DNA of 64,000 bases from the NCBI RefSeq assembly GCF_038002765.1, contig NZ_JBBODE010000001.1, positions 2,108,001-2,172,000 on the forward strand, written 5' to 3'. Positions 55,036 to 63,874 of the stretch are shown piece by piece; position 1 is the first letter of the stretch, and every line of letters starts with the position of its first letter. Made by a program: the position numbers and the translations under genes. Below the pieces are notes generated by a model. It searched no databases. It saw nothing but the letters and a program-made list of their open reading frames with translations, and was not told the origin of the DNA. This stretch comes from Peribacillus sp. FSL H8-0477 (lineage in GTDB: Bacteria; Bacillota; Bacilli; Bacillales; DSM-1321).

Positions 55036-55601
55036 GATTGGGGTCCTTTCATCATGACAGGTATACCTGATTCCACTACATAAGCTTTTTCAGCACGCTG
55101 AACAATCTCTTGATGCAGCAAACCCAACGTTCTTTGATACAGCTGGACGGAAGAAAAATGACTATACTCGTGAAGCACTTCATTGCTGACAAGTACTAAG
55201 GAACTTACATTTTGCTGAATCGTTTCAAGACCGGCAAGAATTTTGTCGTATACTTGGCTGGCCTGAATTTGGCTCCATTCCGTATTTGCTGAAAACAGTT
55301 CATTATCAAGCAATGTCGTTAAACAATCTATCAAGACAACAGGTTTATGATCAAAGGTTTTTACAGATTCCTCAATATTGGTTGGAAACTCTCTAATCTG
55401 CCAAGTTACATTGCTTTGCTCTCGCTGTTCTTGATGCTTACTAATACGCAGCGCCATTTCTTCATCACGCGCTCTTCCACAGGCAATATAAACTAAACCT
55501 CTGTTCAAATCTTGGCTGCATTGTCTTGTCAATTTCTCTGCAAATGTACTTTTTCCGCTTCTAACTCCTCCGGTTACAAAGTAGATCGGTGCTTTTTCCA
55601 T
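55032..55601 (-). CDS. cobU: Adenosylcobinamide kinase/guanylyltransferase CobU (C-terminal motif altered)
   Basis: A 189-aa CobU. The P-loop FVTGGVRSGKSTFAEKL, the EEMALRISKHQEQR region with the guanylylated His, and LIDCLTTLLDNELF are canonical. Then SNEV is followed by LHEYSHFSSVQLYQRTLG in place of the usual GMGIVP...R--RD--G. That missing motif is present in the CobU-like neighbour two genes downstream. ATG at 55601 after GGAGGAG; overlaps cobD by 28 bp. Confidence 0.9.
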   Translation of the reverse strand: MEKAPIYFVTGGVRSGKSTFAEKLTRQCSQDLNRGLVYIACGRARDEEMALRISKHQEQREQSNVTWQIREFPTNIEESVKTFDHKPVVLIDCLTTLLDNELFSANTEWSQIQASQVYDKILAGLETIQQNVSSLVLVSNEVLHEYSHFSSVQLYQRTLGLLHQEIVQRAEKAYVVESGIPVMMKGPQS

Positions 55602-56659
55602 TGTGTGAACTCCTCCATCAATACGGCATGATCCCGTTCACCTTTAACCGCAAATCGAAGCCATTTACCATCTAGTCCGGGAAAATTATATGTATGGCGC
55701 GGCACAATACCCTTTCCTAACAAATAAGTTAATAAGTATTTGGTATCATCTAGTTCTGGATCTCTAAGTAAATAGAAATTCACCGAGCTTTGAGAGATTA
55801 CCAGGCCGGTCGTCTTATAGAAAGATTGAAGCTGTCTCTTCTGCTTTTCAATATATTCAACCGTTTCTTTCTGATGAACGATCTCTCTTAAGCAGATTGA
55901 ACCTGCTTTCTGAGCCAAGCTGCTGACACTCCAATGTGGTTTAAAAGACTGTAAGGCATCAATAATACCTGGATGCGCGAGTAGATATCCAAGGCGGACT
56001 CCTGGCATCGCAAACATTTTGGTCATCGAGCGAAGAATAATCAAATTTGCGAAACGACTGAGATACGTTCGGTATGTAAAAGGGTCAAGGACAAAGTCAT
56101 AAAAAGCTTCATCAAGAATCACTAGACAATTTTCTTTCTGGCAAGCAGTTAGGAGCTCTAACACATCTTCCTTGGCATAAGACATGCCTGTAGGATTATT
56201 GGGCGTACATAAATAAAGCGCATCCTGATTTTTAATTAACGGTTTCAAGCCTTCGACATCCAACTTCCACTCTGGCTCTTTGAGGATGTAATTTGTAATG
56301 GTACATTGATTTGCTAAACATGCAGCGGCATATTCAGAAAAAGCAGGTTGAATAATTAGAACGTTTTTACCTGCCAGCATTCGAGCAGTTAATGAAATCA
56401 ATTCTGCCCCTCCATTCCCAAAGAGAATGGAGTTCTCTGAAACATGTTCCATACTTGCAGCCAGCTCCGTTAGTTCTCTAGTTTCAGGATCTGGATACTC
56501 TAAGATTGACTCAAAAAAAGATGGCCACTGTTCCTTTAATCCTGCTGGTGGTCCAAGCGGATTAATATTGGCACTGAAATCGTAAAAGCTGTCTGGCATC
56601 GTAACTTTTAGTGATTGATATAAATAATGTGGATTAGATCCATGAAGCGGCAGTTGCAA
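55574..56659 (-). CDS. cobD: Threonine-phosphate decarboxylase CobD
   Basis: A 361-aa PLP enzyme that makes (R)-1-amino-2-propanol O-2-phosphate, the linker between corrin ring and nucleotide loop. Fold type I aminotransferase: FSANINPLGPP, LFGNGGAELI, CTPNNPTGMSYA, VILDEAFYDF, and the PLP lysine in RSMTKMFAMPGVRLGY. It is distinguished from histidinol-phosphate aminotransferase by context. TTG start at 56659 after GGAGGG; overlaps cbiB by 26 bp. Confidence 0.92.
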   Translation of the reverse strand: MQLPLHGSNPHYLYQSLKVTMPDSFYDFSANINPLGPPAGLKEQWPSFFESILEYPDPETRELTELAASMEHVSENSILFGNGGAELISLTARMLAGKNVLIIQPAFSEYAAACLANQCTITNYILKEPEWKLDVEGLKPLIKNQDALYLCTPNNPTGMSYAKEDVLELLTACQKENCLVILDEAFYDFVLDPFTYRTYLSRFANLIILRSMTKMFAMPGVRLGYLLAHPGIIDALQSFKPHWSVSSLAQKAGSICLREIVHQKETVEYIEKQKRQLQSFYKTTGLVISQSSVNFYLLRDPELDDTKYLLTYLLGKGIVPRHTYNFPGLDGKWLRFAVKGERDHAVLMEEFTQWKKHRSTL

Positions 56660-57599
56660 GCAGAATCCCTCCTATCCAGAGCATCAGCATAAATAACCAT
56701 GAGGTCCTATGCATGATTTGGGTTGTAAGTTTAATATGATTTGCTTGAAGTGGAATGACTGATTCTCCCATCTTCGCTCGATTAGATATGATACCTTTAT
56801 AATAATTGACTCCCCCAAGCTGCACACCGAGCAAGGCAGCAACAGCAGCTTCTCCCCAGCCGCTGTTCGGACTCGGATGCATCTTGGCGTCACGTACTAC
56901 AATCGCCGCACGCTTTCTAAAAGAATGCGGTCCCCTATTTGGATTAAGCAGCATCAGCAGCCCTGTTAAACGGGCCGGTATCCAATTGACGATATCGTCC
57001 ATTTTTGCTGATGCCCACCCGAAATCAAGGTATTGCTTATTTTGATATCCAACCATTGAATCACATGTGTTAATAGCCCGATACATCATAGCCAAGGGCG
57101 CTCCGCCAATGAACGCCCAGAATAGCGGAGCTGTAATGCCATCACTGGTATTTTCAGCAATAGTCTCGACGGTTGCTCGGACAATTTCTCCTTCATGAAG
57201 CTGATCGGTATCTCGGCCAACAATATACGAAAGCTTACTTCTTGCTTCAGTAAGATCTGCCAAAGCCAAGGGTCTATAAACATCCATTCCCGCAATATGT
57301 AAGCTCTTTTGGGCCAGTGTAGTCGAAATAATCACTGCCTCAACCAGAATACCCGCCGCCACATGCTGTTGATAGGCAAGGTAAACAATGACACTCGTCA
57401 GCGTAAAAACTATGAGCAATAAACTACTCATCATCAGCAACCCTTTTCTTTTCTTTGCATGACCCTGATTAAGTAATCGATCCAGTTTTGCAATGTAAGC
57501 CCCCATCCATTTAACTGGATGCGGCCAAGATGGCGGGTCCCCGATTAATCGATCTAACAAGAATGCAAGACTGAGTGCAAGTAAATGAGGAAGCATCAT
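56634..57599 (-). CDS. cbiB: Adenosylcobinamide-phosphate synthase CbiB
   Basis: A 321-aa membrane enzyme joining aminopropanol phosphate to adenosylcobyric acid. Family motifs: LDRLIGDPPSWPHPVKWMGAYI, RDTDQLHEGEIVRATVETIAENTSDGI, APLFWAFIGGAPLAMMYRAINTCDSMVGY and HPSPNSGWGEAAVAALLGVQLGG. About four to five helices. Overlaps the BtuD-CbiZ gene by 4 bp. Confidence 0.95.
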   Translation of the reverse strand: MMLPHLLALSLAFLLDRLIGDPPSWPHPVKWMGAYIAKLDRLLNQGHAKKRKGLLMMSSLLLIVFTLTSVIVYLAYQQHVAAGILVEAVIISTTLAQKSLHIAGMDVYRPLALADLTEARSKLSYIVGRDTDQLHEGEIVRATVETIAENTSDGITAPLFWAFIGGAPLAMMYRAINTCDSMVGYQNKQYLDFGWASAKMDDIVNWIPARLTGLLMLLNPNRGPHSFRKRAAIVVRDAKMHPSPNSGWGEAAVAALLGVQLGGVNYYKGIISNRAKMGESVIPLQANHIKLTTQIMHRTSWLFMLMLWIGGILLATAASWI

Positions 57600-59068
57600 T
57601 CATCCTCCCTCGTATACTGATTTTTCTGTAACGCCTTCATCGTACATTCATAGACACCTTTACCGATTAACTTCCCGAGCGGCGTTGCTGTCCCGCCGTA
57701 TGGCAAAAAGGTGCCCCTTTGGGTCGCAGCAACCAGTACACTGTCTGTTGATGTCCCCGTCGCGCTAGAGTGGGTGATGTAATCCATAACATTAAGCTGC
57801 ATCAAAGCCTTCACTTTCGCCTCAGTCGCCGTAACAATACTGTGAATGAACGCTTCTTCTGCAAGTTTTGCGTTTATAAAAATCCAGGTATTGATCGTTC
57901 CAGGTGAGCTGTCTTCCGTATGTTCACTTGCTCTTGATGCATCAACAGCATTTCCAACACCCGCTGTTACAATAATAAAAATTGAAAAGTCTCGATCCTG
58001 ATAGAACTGATAGACTGCATATCGAAGGTCAACAGCCGTCATCATCCCTACCGTTTCCGCAGGATCAAATCCTCGCTCCTGTAAAAACAAGTTCATTTCT
58101 TCTAGATGGTCCTCACAATTATAATCGTGGTTAACATGCCGATTAACAAACGTATCATACCAGCCGGTACCAGCTCCTGTTACTCCGGATGACATCGTAC
58201 GCAGCGGAATCGGTGAACGCAGCGAAATATATTCTTCAGTCTGCGTTACATACCGCTGCTCTATTTTTATTTCCTGATTATCACCTGCCTGTTTTTCGGG
58301 AACGATAAACATTTGAGGCTTCGGCAGCACAGGGTGTGGATGCTTTTCAATTTTGGTCTTATATACATGCTGAATCCTCTCCTGTTGGAGCACATTATTC
58401 GGAGTATCAATGATTTGGATTCTTCCTTTTTCCAAGAGCAGGAGATTATCACAATACAGAGCGGCTAAATTTAAATCGTGAAAAATCGAGATAACGGTTA
58501 AGCCCTTCTCCACAGACCATTTCTTCATCATATCAAGCAAATCTTTTTGATAGGAAAGATCTAAGTGATTGGTCGGTTCATCAAGCAAAAGAATTTCTGG
58601 TTGCTGCGCCAAGGCTTGCGAGAGCATTACCCGTTGTATTTCACCACCTGACAGCTCATTCATGCTTTTATCCTGAAAGGCTAGGACACCAGTCTGCTCC
58701 ATCACCTCTTGCACGATTCGTTCATCCTCCTCTGTCCAGGTATTCAACCAGCCAGATTGATGAGCATAACGGCCAAGCGAAACCGTTTCTTTTACAGTGT
58801 AGGAAAAGGTTTGGGAAGAATGCTGCGGCAGTACTGCTACCGTTCTTGCCAGCTGCTTTGCGGAATAGCTCTGGATAGGCAGACCCTTTATATAGATGCT
58901 GCCAGTGTCTGAACGCATAATCCCGCTTATCATATGTAATAATGTCGTTTTCCCGCTGCCATTCGGTCCTAAAATTCCGAATAATTCCCCCTTGCGAACA
59001 GCAAAGGATAGGGAGTGAATGACAGGTTCTTCAGCGTAGCCTCCGGTCAGCTCTTTTACCTTAAGCAT
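57596..59068 (-). CDS. btuD-cbiZ: BtuD-CbiZ fusion: cobalamin ABC ATPase with adenosylcobinamide amidohydrolase domain
   Basis: A 490-aa two-domain protein. Residues 1 to ~255 are the transporter ATPase: Walker A GILGPNGSGKTT, signature LSGGEIQRV, Walker B ILLLDEPTNHLDLS. The rest (~275-490) is CbiZ: MTAVDLRYAVYQF, VTAGVGNAVDASRASE, GTINTWIFIN, HSIVTATEAKVKAL, THSSATGTSTDSVLVAA and YGGTATPLGKLIGKGVYECT. CbiZ cuts the aminopropanol arm off cobinamides so that the lower ligand can be rebuilt. B. subtilis YvrA has the same fusion. It joins uptake with remodelling. Confidence 0.93.
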   Translation of the reverse strand: MLKVKELTGGYAEEPVIHSLSFAVRKGELFGILGPNGSGKTTLLHMISGIMRSDTGSIYIKGLPIQSYSAKQLARTVAVLPQHSSQTFSYTVKETVSLGRYAHQSGWLNTWTEEDERIVQEVMEQTGVLAFQDKSMNELSGGEIQRVMLSQALAQQPEILLLDEPTNHLDLSYQKDLLDMMKKWSVEKGLTVISIFHDLNLAALYCDNLLLLEKGRIQIIDTPNNVLQQERIQHVYKTKIEKHPHPVLPKPQMFIVPEKQAGDNQEIKIEQRYVTQTEEYISLRSPIPLRTMSSGVTGAGTGWYDTFVNRHVNHDYNCEDHLEEMNLFLQERGFDPAETVGMMTAVDLRYAVYQFYQDRDFSIFIIVTAGVGNAVDASRASEHTEDSSPGTINTWIFINAKLAEEAFIHSIVTATEAKVKALMQLNVMDYITHSSATGTSTDSVLVAATQRGTFLPYGGTATPLGKLIGKGVYECTMKALQKNQYTREDE

Positions 59069-59069
59069 G

Positions 59070-60128
59070 TTATCTCCTTCTTCCTGTTCTGTTTTTCATT
59101 AATATCGCTGCAAAAACAGGAGCACCAATCAAAGCAGTAATGACGCCAATCGGTAATTCAGTTGGTGCGATAATGGTCCTTGATACAAGGTCAGCGAAAA
59201 TTAAAAATCCCCCTCCTGAGAGTAGAGAAAGCGGCAATAAATGTTTATGATCGGGACCGCATAACTGCCGGATAAAATGCGGCACGACCAGACCAACAAA
59301 ACCAATCGTTCCTGAAACCGCTACAGCTGCTCCAGTCAGCAATGCTCCGGCAGTTAGAATCGTCAGCTTGCGGCGTTTCACATTTACTCCCAGATGCTGT
59401 GCCCTGTCTTCCCCAAAGGATAGAGCATTCAATTCCTTTGCATTCAGCATCAAGACTAGTACACCAACTAGGAAGAAAGGCAGGATAATCGTGATATAAC
59501 TCCAGCCTCGCATCGACACACTGCCCAGCAGCCACCCAATAATCTGCCGCAGTTCATTACCCGTTAACGCAATCATCAACGAGATAAATGCCCCTAGAAA
59601 TGAGCTGAAAATAATACCGGTTAAGATAATCGATTCAACTTTCATTGACCTGTCAATTTTCCGGGCAAAAAACAGAACGGCAAAAATGGTCGCAAATGAA
59701 AACGACACACTAAATACCGGAAGTGTAAACGGACCGATTATCGGCAAAGAGAAGGAGAAAAACAACACAATCACCGCGCCTAACGATGCTCCTGATGAAA
59801 CACCGAGTGTATATGGGTCGGCTAATGGGTTTCGCAAAAGCCCCTGAAAAGCAGCCCCTGAAACAGCCAATGAGGCCCCGACAAGTCCAGCTAAAATAAC
59901 CCGCGGTAAACGAATATTCATAACAATATTGGTATACATTTCATTCGTCTGTTCAATAGGGAAGTTCAGAATTTCTTTAGCAAGTATTTTCAGCAAATCC
60001 ATGATTGGCACAGAAACCGCACCGATTGAAACTCCTGCAAGGAACGACGCTGTCAAAAAGGCGATTGCCAGCACGTAGATTACTTTTTTATTTAAATACG
60101 TCTGGATAGACCGCTTTGGCAAGTTCAT
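59070..60128 (-). CDS. btuC: Cobalamin ABC transporter permease
   Basis: A 352-aa FecCD-family permease with about ten helices. RLPRVILAGLVGASLAVSGAAFQGLLRNPLADPYTLGVSSGAS and GFVGLVVPHFIRQLCGPDHKHLLPLSLLSGG (the ATPase-contact helix) are typical. It overlaps btuF by 41 bp and lies one base before the ATPase gene. B12 rather than siderophore use follows from the riboswitch and neighbours. Confidence 0.92.
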   Translation of the reverse strand: MNLPKRSIQTYLNKKVIYVLAIAFLTASFLAGVSIGAVSVPIMDLLKILAKEILNFPIEQTNEMYTNIVMNIRLPRVILAGLVGASLAVSGAAFQGLLRNPLADPYTLGVSSGASLGAVIVLFFSFSLPIIGPFTLPVFSVSFSFATIFAVLFFARKIDRSMKVESIILTGIIFSSFLGAFISLMIALTGNELRQIIGWLLGSVSMRGWSYITIILPFFLVGVLVLMLNAKELNALSFGEDRAQHLGVNVKRRKLTILTAGALLTGAAVAVSGTIGFVGLVVPHFIRQLCGPDHKHLLPLSLLSGGGFLIFADLVSRTIIAPTELPIGVITALIGAPVFAAILMKNRTGRRR

Positions 60129-61056
60129 CTACTCCCTCTGCCAGCCTTGGACCTGAACGAGTAACAAGATCTTCATCCACGTCAACCACCTGTTTTTCTT
60201 TAATAGCAGTGACTGCTTCCCAACCATTACGATTTAAAATATCGCTTGTTACATCATCTACATAACGGCCATACGTCGTAATAATGACATCCGGATCCTC
60301 TTCAATCATCGATTCCTCTTCCATCTTAGCCCAGCCCTCTTGATCGGCTGCGGCATTTTTCGCGTTGATCAGCTTCAGCATTTCATCCATGAAGGTGTTT
60401 TTTCCCGTCACATATATCTCTGGAGATCCGGAAACCTCCACTAAAACTTTCTTTTGTTCATGCGGTTTAATCTCTGCAGCTTTTTCTTCGATAGTACGTA
60501 ACTTTGTCTTCATTTCATCAATAAGAACGTTTGCTTTATGATCGGCTCCTGTTGCCTTACCAAGCATCTCAATAGATGTATAGACATCCTCGAAGTTTGC
60601 TGCATCATTGATGACTACTACTGAAATACCTGAATCCTTCAGTTGTTGCAGACCTTCCTTCGCACTATTCAATGTGGACCCGTGGGCTAACACTAGATCA
60701 GGACTCAGGGAAATAATTTTTTCTATATTAAATTCAAGGTCTCCTATTTTCTCAATATCAGCGGTTTCTTTTGGATAATTATCATAATCTGAGACACCGA
60801 CAATTTTTTCACCTAGATCCATAGCAAAGGCTATCTCAGTATTGCTTGGAATAAGTGAAACGATTTTTTGTGGTTCTTGTTCAATAGTAACCTGTTCACC
60901 CGTTGCATCCTTCAATGTCACAGGAAATACCGCTGTTTCACCTCTATCCATCTCTGAAGTGGACTGTTGCTGCTTCTCCTCTACTTCACTGCCGCAGCCT
61001 GTCAAGATCCCGATGACCAAAATACCTGCAAATAGCTTCATGCCTAATTTTCTCAT
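60088..61056 (-). CDS. btuF: Cobalamin-binding lipoprotein BtuF
   Basis: A 322-aa substrate-binding lipoprotein: signal and lipobox ILTGC (Cys21), a short linker, then the periplasmic-binding-protein type III fold: KIVSLIPSNTEIAFAMDLGEKIVGVSDYDNYP, SPDLVLAHGSTLN, YVTGKNTFMDEMLKLINAKNAA and DPDVIITTYG. First gene of the B12 operon, directly downstream of the cobalamin riboswitch and its terminator. Confidence 0.93.
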   Translation of the reverse strand: MRKLGMKLFAGILVIGILTGCGSEVEEKQQQSTSEMDRGETAVFPVTLKDATGEQVTIEQEPQKIVSLIPSNTEIAFAMDLGEKIVGVSDYDNYPKETADIEKIGDLEFNIEKIISLSPDLVLAHGSTLNSAKEGLQQLKDSGISVVVINDAANFEDVYTSIEMLGKATGADHKANVLIDEMKTKLRTIEEKAAEIKPHEQKKVLVEVSGSPEIYVTGKNTFMDEMLKLINAKNAAADQEGWAKMEEESMIEEDPDVIITTYGRYVDDVTSDILNRNGWEAVTAIKEKQVVDVDEDLVTRSGPRLAEGVDELAKAVYPDVFK

Positions 61057-61084
61057 TTTTTAAATCCTCCCAGTCTTTGCTGCA

Positions 61085-61117
61085 CAAATAAAAAATCCCC
61101 AATATGAATTGGAGATT
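61085..61117 (-). terminator. Riboswitch-controlled terminator before btuF
   Basis: AATCTCCAAT/ATTGGGGATT stem (one G-U pair) with a 4-nt loop and TTTTTTATTTG on the minus strand, 29 bp before btuF. It lies downstream of the aptamer, so ligand binding presumably allows it to form. Confidence 0.8.
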
Positions 61118-61159
61118 GTTGTATGGCCGATTATGACAAATAGAAAAAAGCCACACACC

Positions 61160-61325
61160 AACCTATCCTCGCAGGTATAAAAAGTGCACGAAAACAGGCA
61201 GGTCTCCTGGCTCATGGGTATTGCACACGACGCCTTCCCATAGGAACTACAGTGGCTATGCCGTTTACCCCATTTACAGTGGCGGGACCGCGTTGGAATG
61301 ACACCAACTTCCCTTTTAAGTCTTT
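61160..61325 (-). ncRNA. Cobalamin riboswitch
   Basis: Reading the minus strand, the conserved cobalamin aptamer elements occur in order: GGGAAGTTGGTG near the 5' end, CGCGGTCCCGCCACTG, a second GCCACTGTAG and the B12 box AGCCAGGAGACCTGCCTG (61195-61212). A TATAAT at 61376-61381 gives a transcript start about 40 nt upstream. It controls the whole btuF-to-cblS operon, shutting it off when adenosylcobalamin is plentiful. Confidence 0.95.
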
Positions 61326-61515
61326 ATAAAAAAGACACCTATTTCTTAACTTATATGATTTTTTTATGTATGTCGATTATACACTATAACCTGTATTTCG
61401 AACGGATTTCCTTTACTGAATAGTAAATTTCTTGTTAAAAACTGTCTTAACAGACTTAAATACGAATCCTATCTAATTTTACCTTATACATGTTCTGAAT
61501 AGATAAATAAAACGC

Positions 61516-61557
61516 TTGCATTCTAAAATAGCTTGATTATAATACTTGTATACAAGT
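61516..61557 (+). promoter_or_regulatory. gnt promoter and GntR operator
   Basis: -35 TTGCAT (61516-61521), 16-bp spacer, -10 TATAAT (61538-61543), directly followed by the palindrome ACTTGTATACAAGT (61544-61557), identical in core to the B. subtilis GntR operator ATACTTGTATACAAGTAT. GntR bound here would cover the transcript start until gluconate releases it. A weaker cre-like sequence (61506-61520, 13 of 15) overlaps the -35. Confidence 0.9.
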
Positions 61558-61589
61558 GTACTTGAATGAATAGCAAAGAAGGTGACATC

Positions 61590-62321
61590 ATGTCTGAATC
61601 TACTAATTTTCTATACCCAGAAAAATGGCTGTTAAAGGCATCAGTGGGTGAGCGGATAACATGCGAGCTAAGAATGCGTATTATCGCCGGATTAATTGAA
61701 AGCGGTGCCATACTATCGGAAAATAAATTGGCAGCAGATTTTGCTGCGAGTCGTTCCCCTGTCCGAGATGCACTAAAAAAACTAGCATCTGAAAACATCA
61801 TTCGTCTAGAAAGAATGGGTGCTGTCGTTATAGGTTTAACAGAAAAAGATATTAATGAAATTTACGATGTACGTCTCCTTATCGAATCGTTTGTATTTGA
61901 ACGACTTGTCAGAATAGACACCGATGATTTAACCAAAGAACTAAGTAAAATTCTTGAAATGATGCACGTTGCTATAAAATATCGTGATGCGGACGAGTTT
62001 TCATATCAGGATCTATTATTCCATGAAACCATTATCCGATCAGTCAACCACTCCCATATCTTAATGATTTGGAACAATTTAAAACCCGTCATGGAAAGTT
62101 TTATTCTCTTGTCAATGCGGGGTCGTTTCCAGGAAACATACAATGACTTCACACGAATAATGGAAAATCATGCTCTTTATATTGAGGCTATTAAAGCAAA
62201 AGATCGCTCACTCATGATTAAGTCTTTACATAAGAATTTTGATGATGTTCAAGGAAAAGTAGACGATTTATGGATGTCACAGCAAATGCTAGCTAAAGGA
62301 GTTGGGCTCGATAATGACTGA
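61590..62321 (+). CDS. gntR: Gluconate operon repressor GntR
   Basis: A 243-aa GntR-family (FadR subfamily) repressor, the same length as B. subtilis GntR. Winged-helix domain ~15-80 (LRMRIIAGLIESGAILSENKLAADFAASRSPVRDALKKLASENIIRLERMGAVVIG), then a helical effector domain with the FCD metal-site pattern (YDVRLLIESFVFERL, FSYQDLLFHETIIR, HKNFDDVQ). I start at the ATG at 61590 after AAGGTG; an upstream in-frame ATG at 61566 lies at the operator edge without a site. Overlaps gntK by 8 bp. Confidence 0.95.
   Translation: MSESTNFLYPEKWLLKASVGERITCELRMRIIAGLIESGAILSENKLAADFAASRSPVRDALKKLASENIIRLERMGAVVIGLTEKDINEIYDVRLLIESFVFERLVRIDTDDLTKELSKILEMMHVAIKYRDADEFSYQDLLFHETIIRSVNHSHILMIWNNLKPVMESFILLSMRGRFQETYNDFTRIMENHALYIEAIKAKDRSLMIKSLHKNFDDVQGKVDDLWMSQQMLAKGVGLDND
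61696..61710 (+). promoter_or_regulatory. cre site inside gntR
   Basis: TTGAAAGCGGTGCCA fits WTGNAANCGNWNNCW at all positions, about 146 bp after the transcript start. The B. subtilis gnt operon has a functional downstream cre at +148 of nearly the same sequence, so catabolite repression by roadblock is likely. Confidence 0.85.
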
Positions 62322-63852
62322 TTATATGGTAGGTATAGATATTGGTACAACGAGTACGAAAGCTGTCTTATTTAGTGAAAAAGGCGAAGTAATCCAGCAA
62401 GCAAATATCGGTTACCCCCTTCACACGCCGGATAGTTCCACAGCTGAACAAAACCCAGAAGAAATTTTCCAAGCTGTTTTGCAAGCCCTTTCAACGATTA
62501 TGAAGCTTCACTCTAATAAGACGTTATCCTTTATTTCATTCAGTAGTGCTATGCATAGCGTCATAGCAATGGATGAACAGGACCAACCACTCACACCCTG
62601 TATTACTTGGGCAGATAACCGAAGCGAAGCATGGTCTCGTAAAATCAAAAATCAGTTGAATGGGCATGAGATTTATAAACGGACTGGAACACCTATTCAT
62701 CCGATGTCACCATTGTCCAAAATCGCTTGGTTGGTAAATGAACTCCCTGAGATCGCCTCCAAAGCAACAAAATACATTGGCATTAAGGAATATATTTTTA
62801 AAAAGTTTTTTGATCAATATGTAGTCGATCATTCGCTGGCTTCTGCCACTGGCATGATGAATCTTAAAACACTGGATTGGGATGAAGAAGCGTTACAAAT
62901 CGCAGGAATTACTCGATCCCAATTATCTGATCTTGTCCCAACAACTAAACTTTTCAGCGGCTGTAATCCTTCTCTAGCCAAAGAAATGGGAATAGATCCT
63001 CAAACACCTTTTGTGATTGGGGCAAGTGATGGCGTTCTTTCTAACTTAGGCGTCAATGCAATCGGAAAAGGCGAAATTGCAGTCACGATTGGGACAAGCG
63101 GCGCTATTCGTACCATTATTAATGAACCAAAAACAGATGAAAAAGGACGGATTTTTTGCTACGCCCTAACCGAAAAACATTGGGTAATTGGCGGTCCTGT
63201 AAATAATGGAGGAATGGTTCTGCGCTGGATTAGAGATGAATTTGCTTCTTCAGAAATCGAAACAGCCAAAAGACTAGGGATCGATCCGTATGAAGTCTTA
63301 ACTCGAATTGCTGAACGAGTTAGACCTGGAGCTGATGGATTGTTATTTCATCCATACCTAGCAGGTGAACGCGCTCCTTTATGGAACCCAGATGTACGCG
63401 GGTCATTTTTTGGTCTAACGATGTCGCACAAAAAGGAACATATGATTCGAGCCGCACTAGAAGGCGTTATCTACAATCTATATACCGTATTCTTAGCACT
63501 AACTGAGTGCATGGATGGACCAGTAACACGGATTCAAGCAACGGGAGGCTTTGCTAGATCAAGGGTTTGGCGGCAAATGATGTCCGATATATTTGAATCG
63601 GAAGTTGTCGTTCCTGAGAGCTATGAAAGTTCATGTCTTGGGGCTTGTATTTTGGGTCTTTATGCAACGGGGAAAATTGAAACATTTGACGTTGTGTCTG
63701 AGATGATCGGCAATACGTATAAACACCTGCCAAAAGAAGAAGCCGTTAACGAATATAGACAATTACTCCCGATTTTTATTAACTTATCTAGGATATTAGA
63801 GAACGATTATACAAAAATTGCCGATTATCAGCGAAATCTACTAAACAACTAA
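62314..63852 (+). CDS. gntK: Gluconokinase
   Basis: A 512-aa FGGY-family kinase that phosphorylates gluconate for entry to the pentose phosphate pathway. The N-terminal phosphate loop [17 protein letters not shown], catalytic Asp in [47 protein letters not shown] and [21 protein letters not shown] are intact. The ATG at 62314 overlaps the gntR stop (ATGACTGA); AAAGGAG is 12 nt upstream, so translational coupling is probable. Confidence 0.95.
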   Translation: MTDYMVGIDIGTTSTKAVLFSEKGEVIQQANIGYPLHTPDSSTAEQNPEEIFQAVLQALSTIMKLHSNKTLSFISFSSAMHSVIAMDEQDQPLTPCITWADNRSEAWSRKIKNQLNGHEIYKRTGTPIHPMSPLSKIAWLVNELPEIASKATKYIGIKEYIFKKFFDQYVVDHSLASATGMMNLKTLDWDEEALQIAGITRSQLSDLVPTTKLFSGCNPSLAKEMGIDPQTPFVIGASDGVLSNLGVNAIGKGEIAVTIGTSGAIRTIINEPKTDEKGRIFCYALTEKHWVIGGPVNNGGMVLRWIRDEFASSEIETAKRLGIDPYEVLTRIAERVRPGADGLLFHPYLAGERAPLWNPDVRGSFFGLTMSHKKEHMIRAALEGVIYNLYTVFLALTECMDGPVTRIQATGGFARSRVWRQMMSDIFESEVVVPESYESSCLGACILGLYATGKIETFDVVSEMIGNTYKHLPKEEAVNEYRQLLPIFINLSRILENDYTKIADYQRNLLNN

Positions 63853-63874
63853 GTTTGCATCAGGAGGATACATC

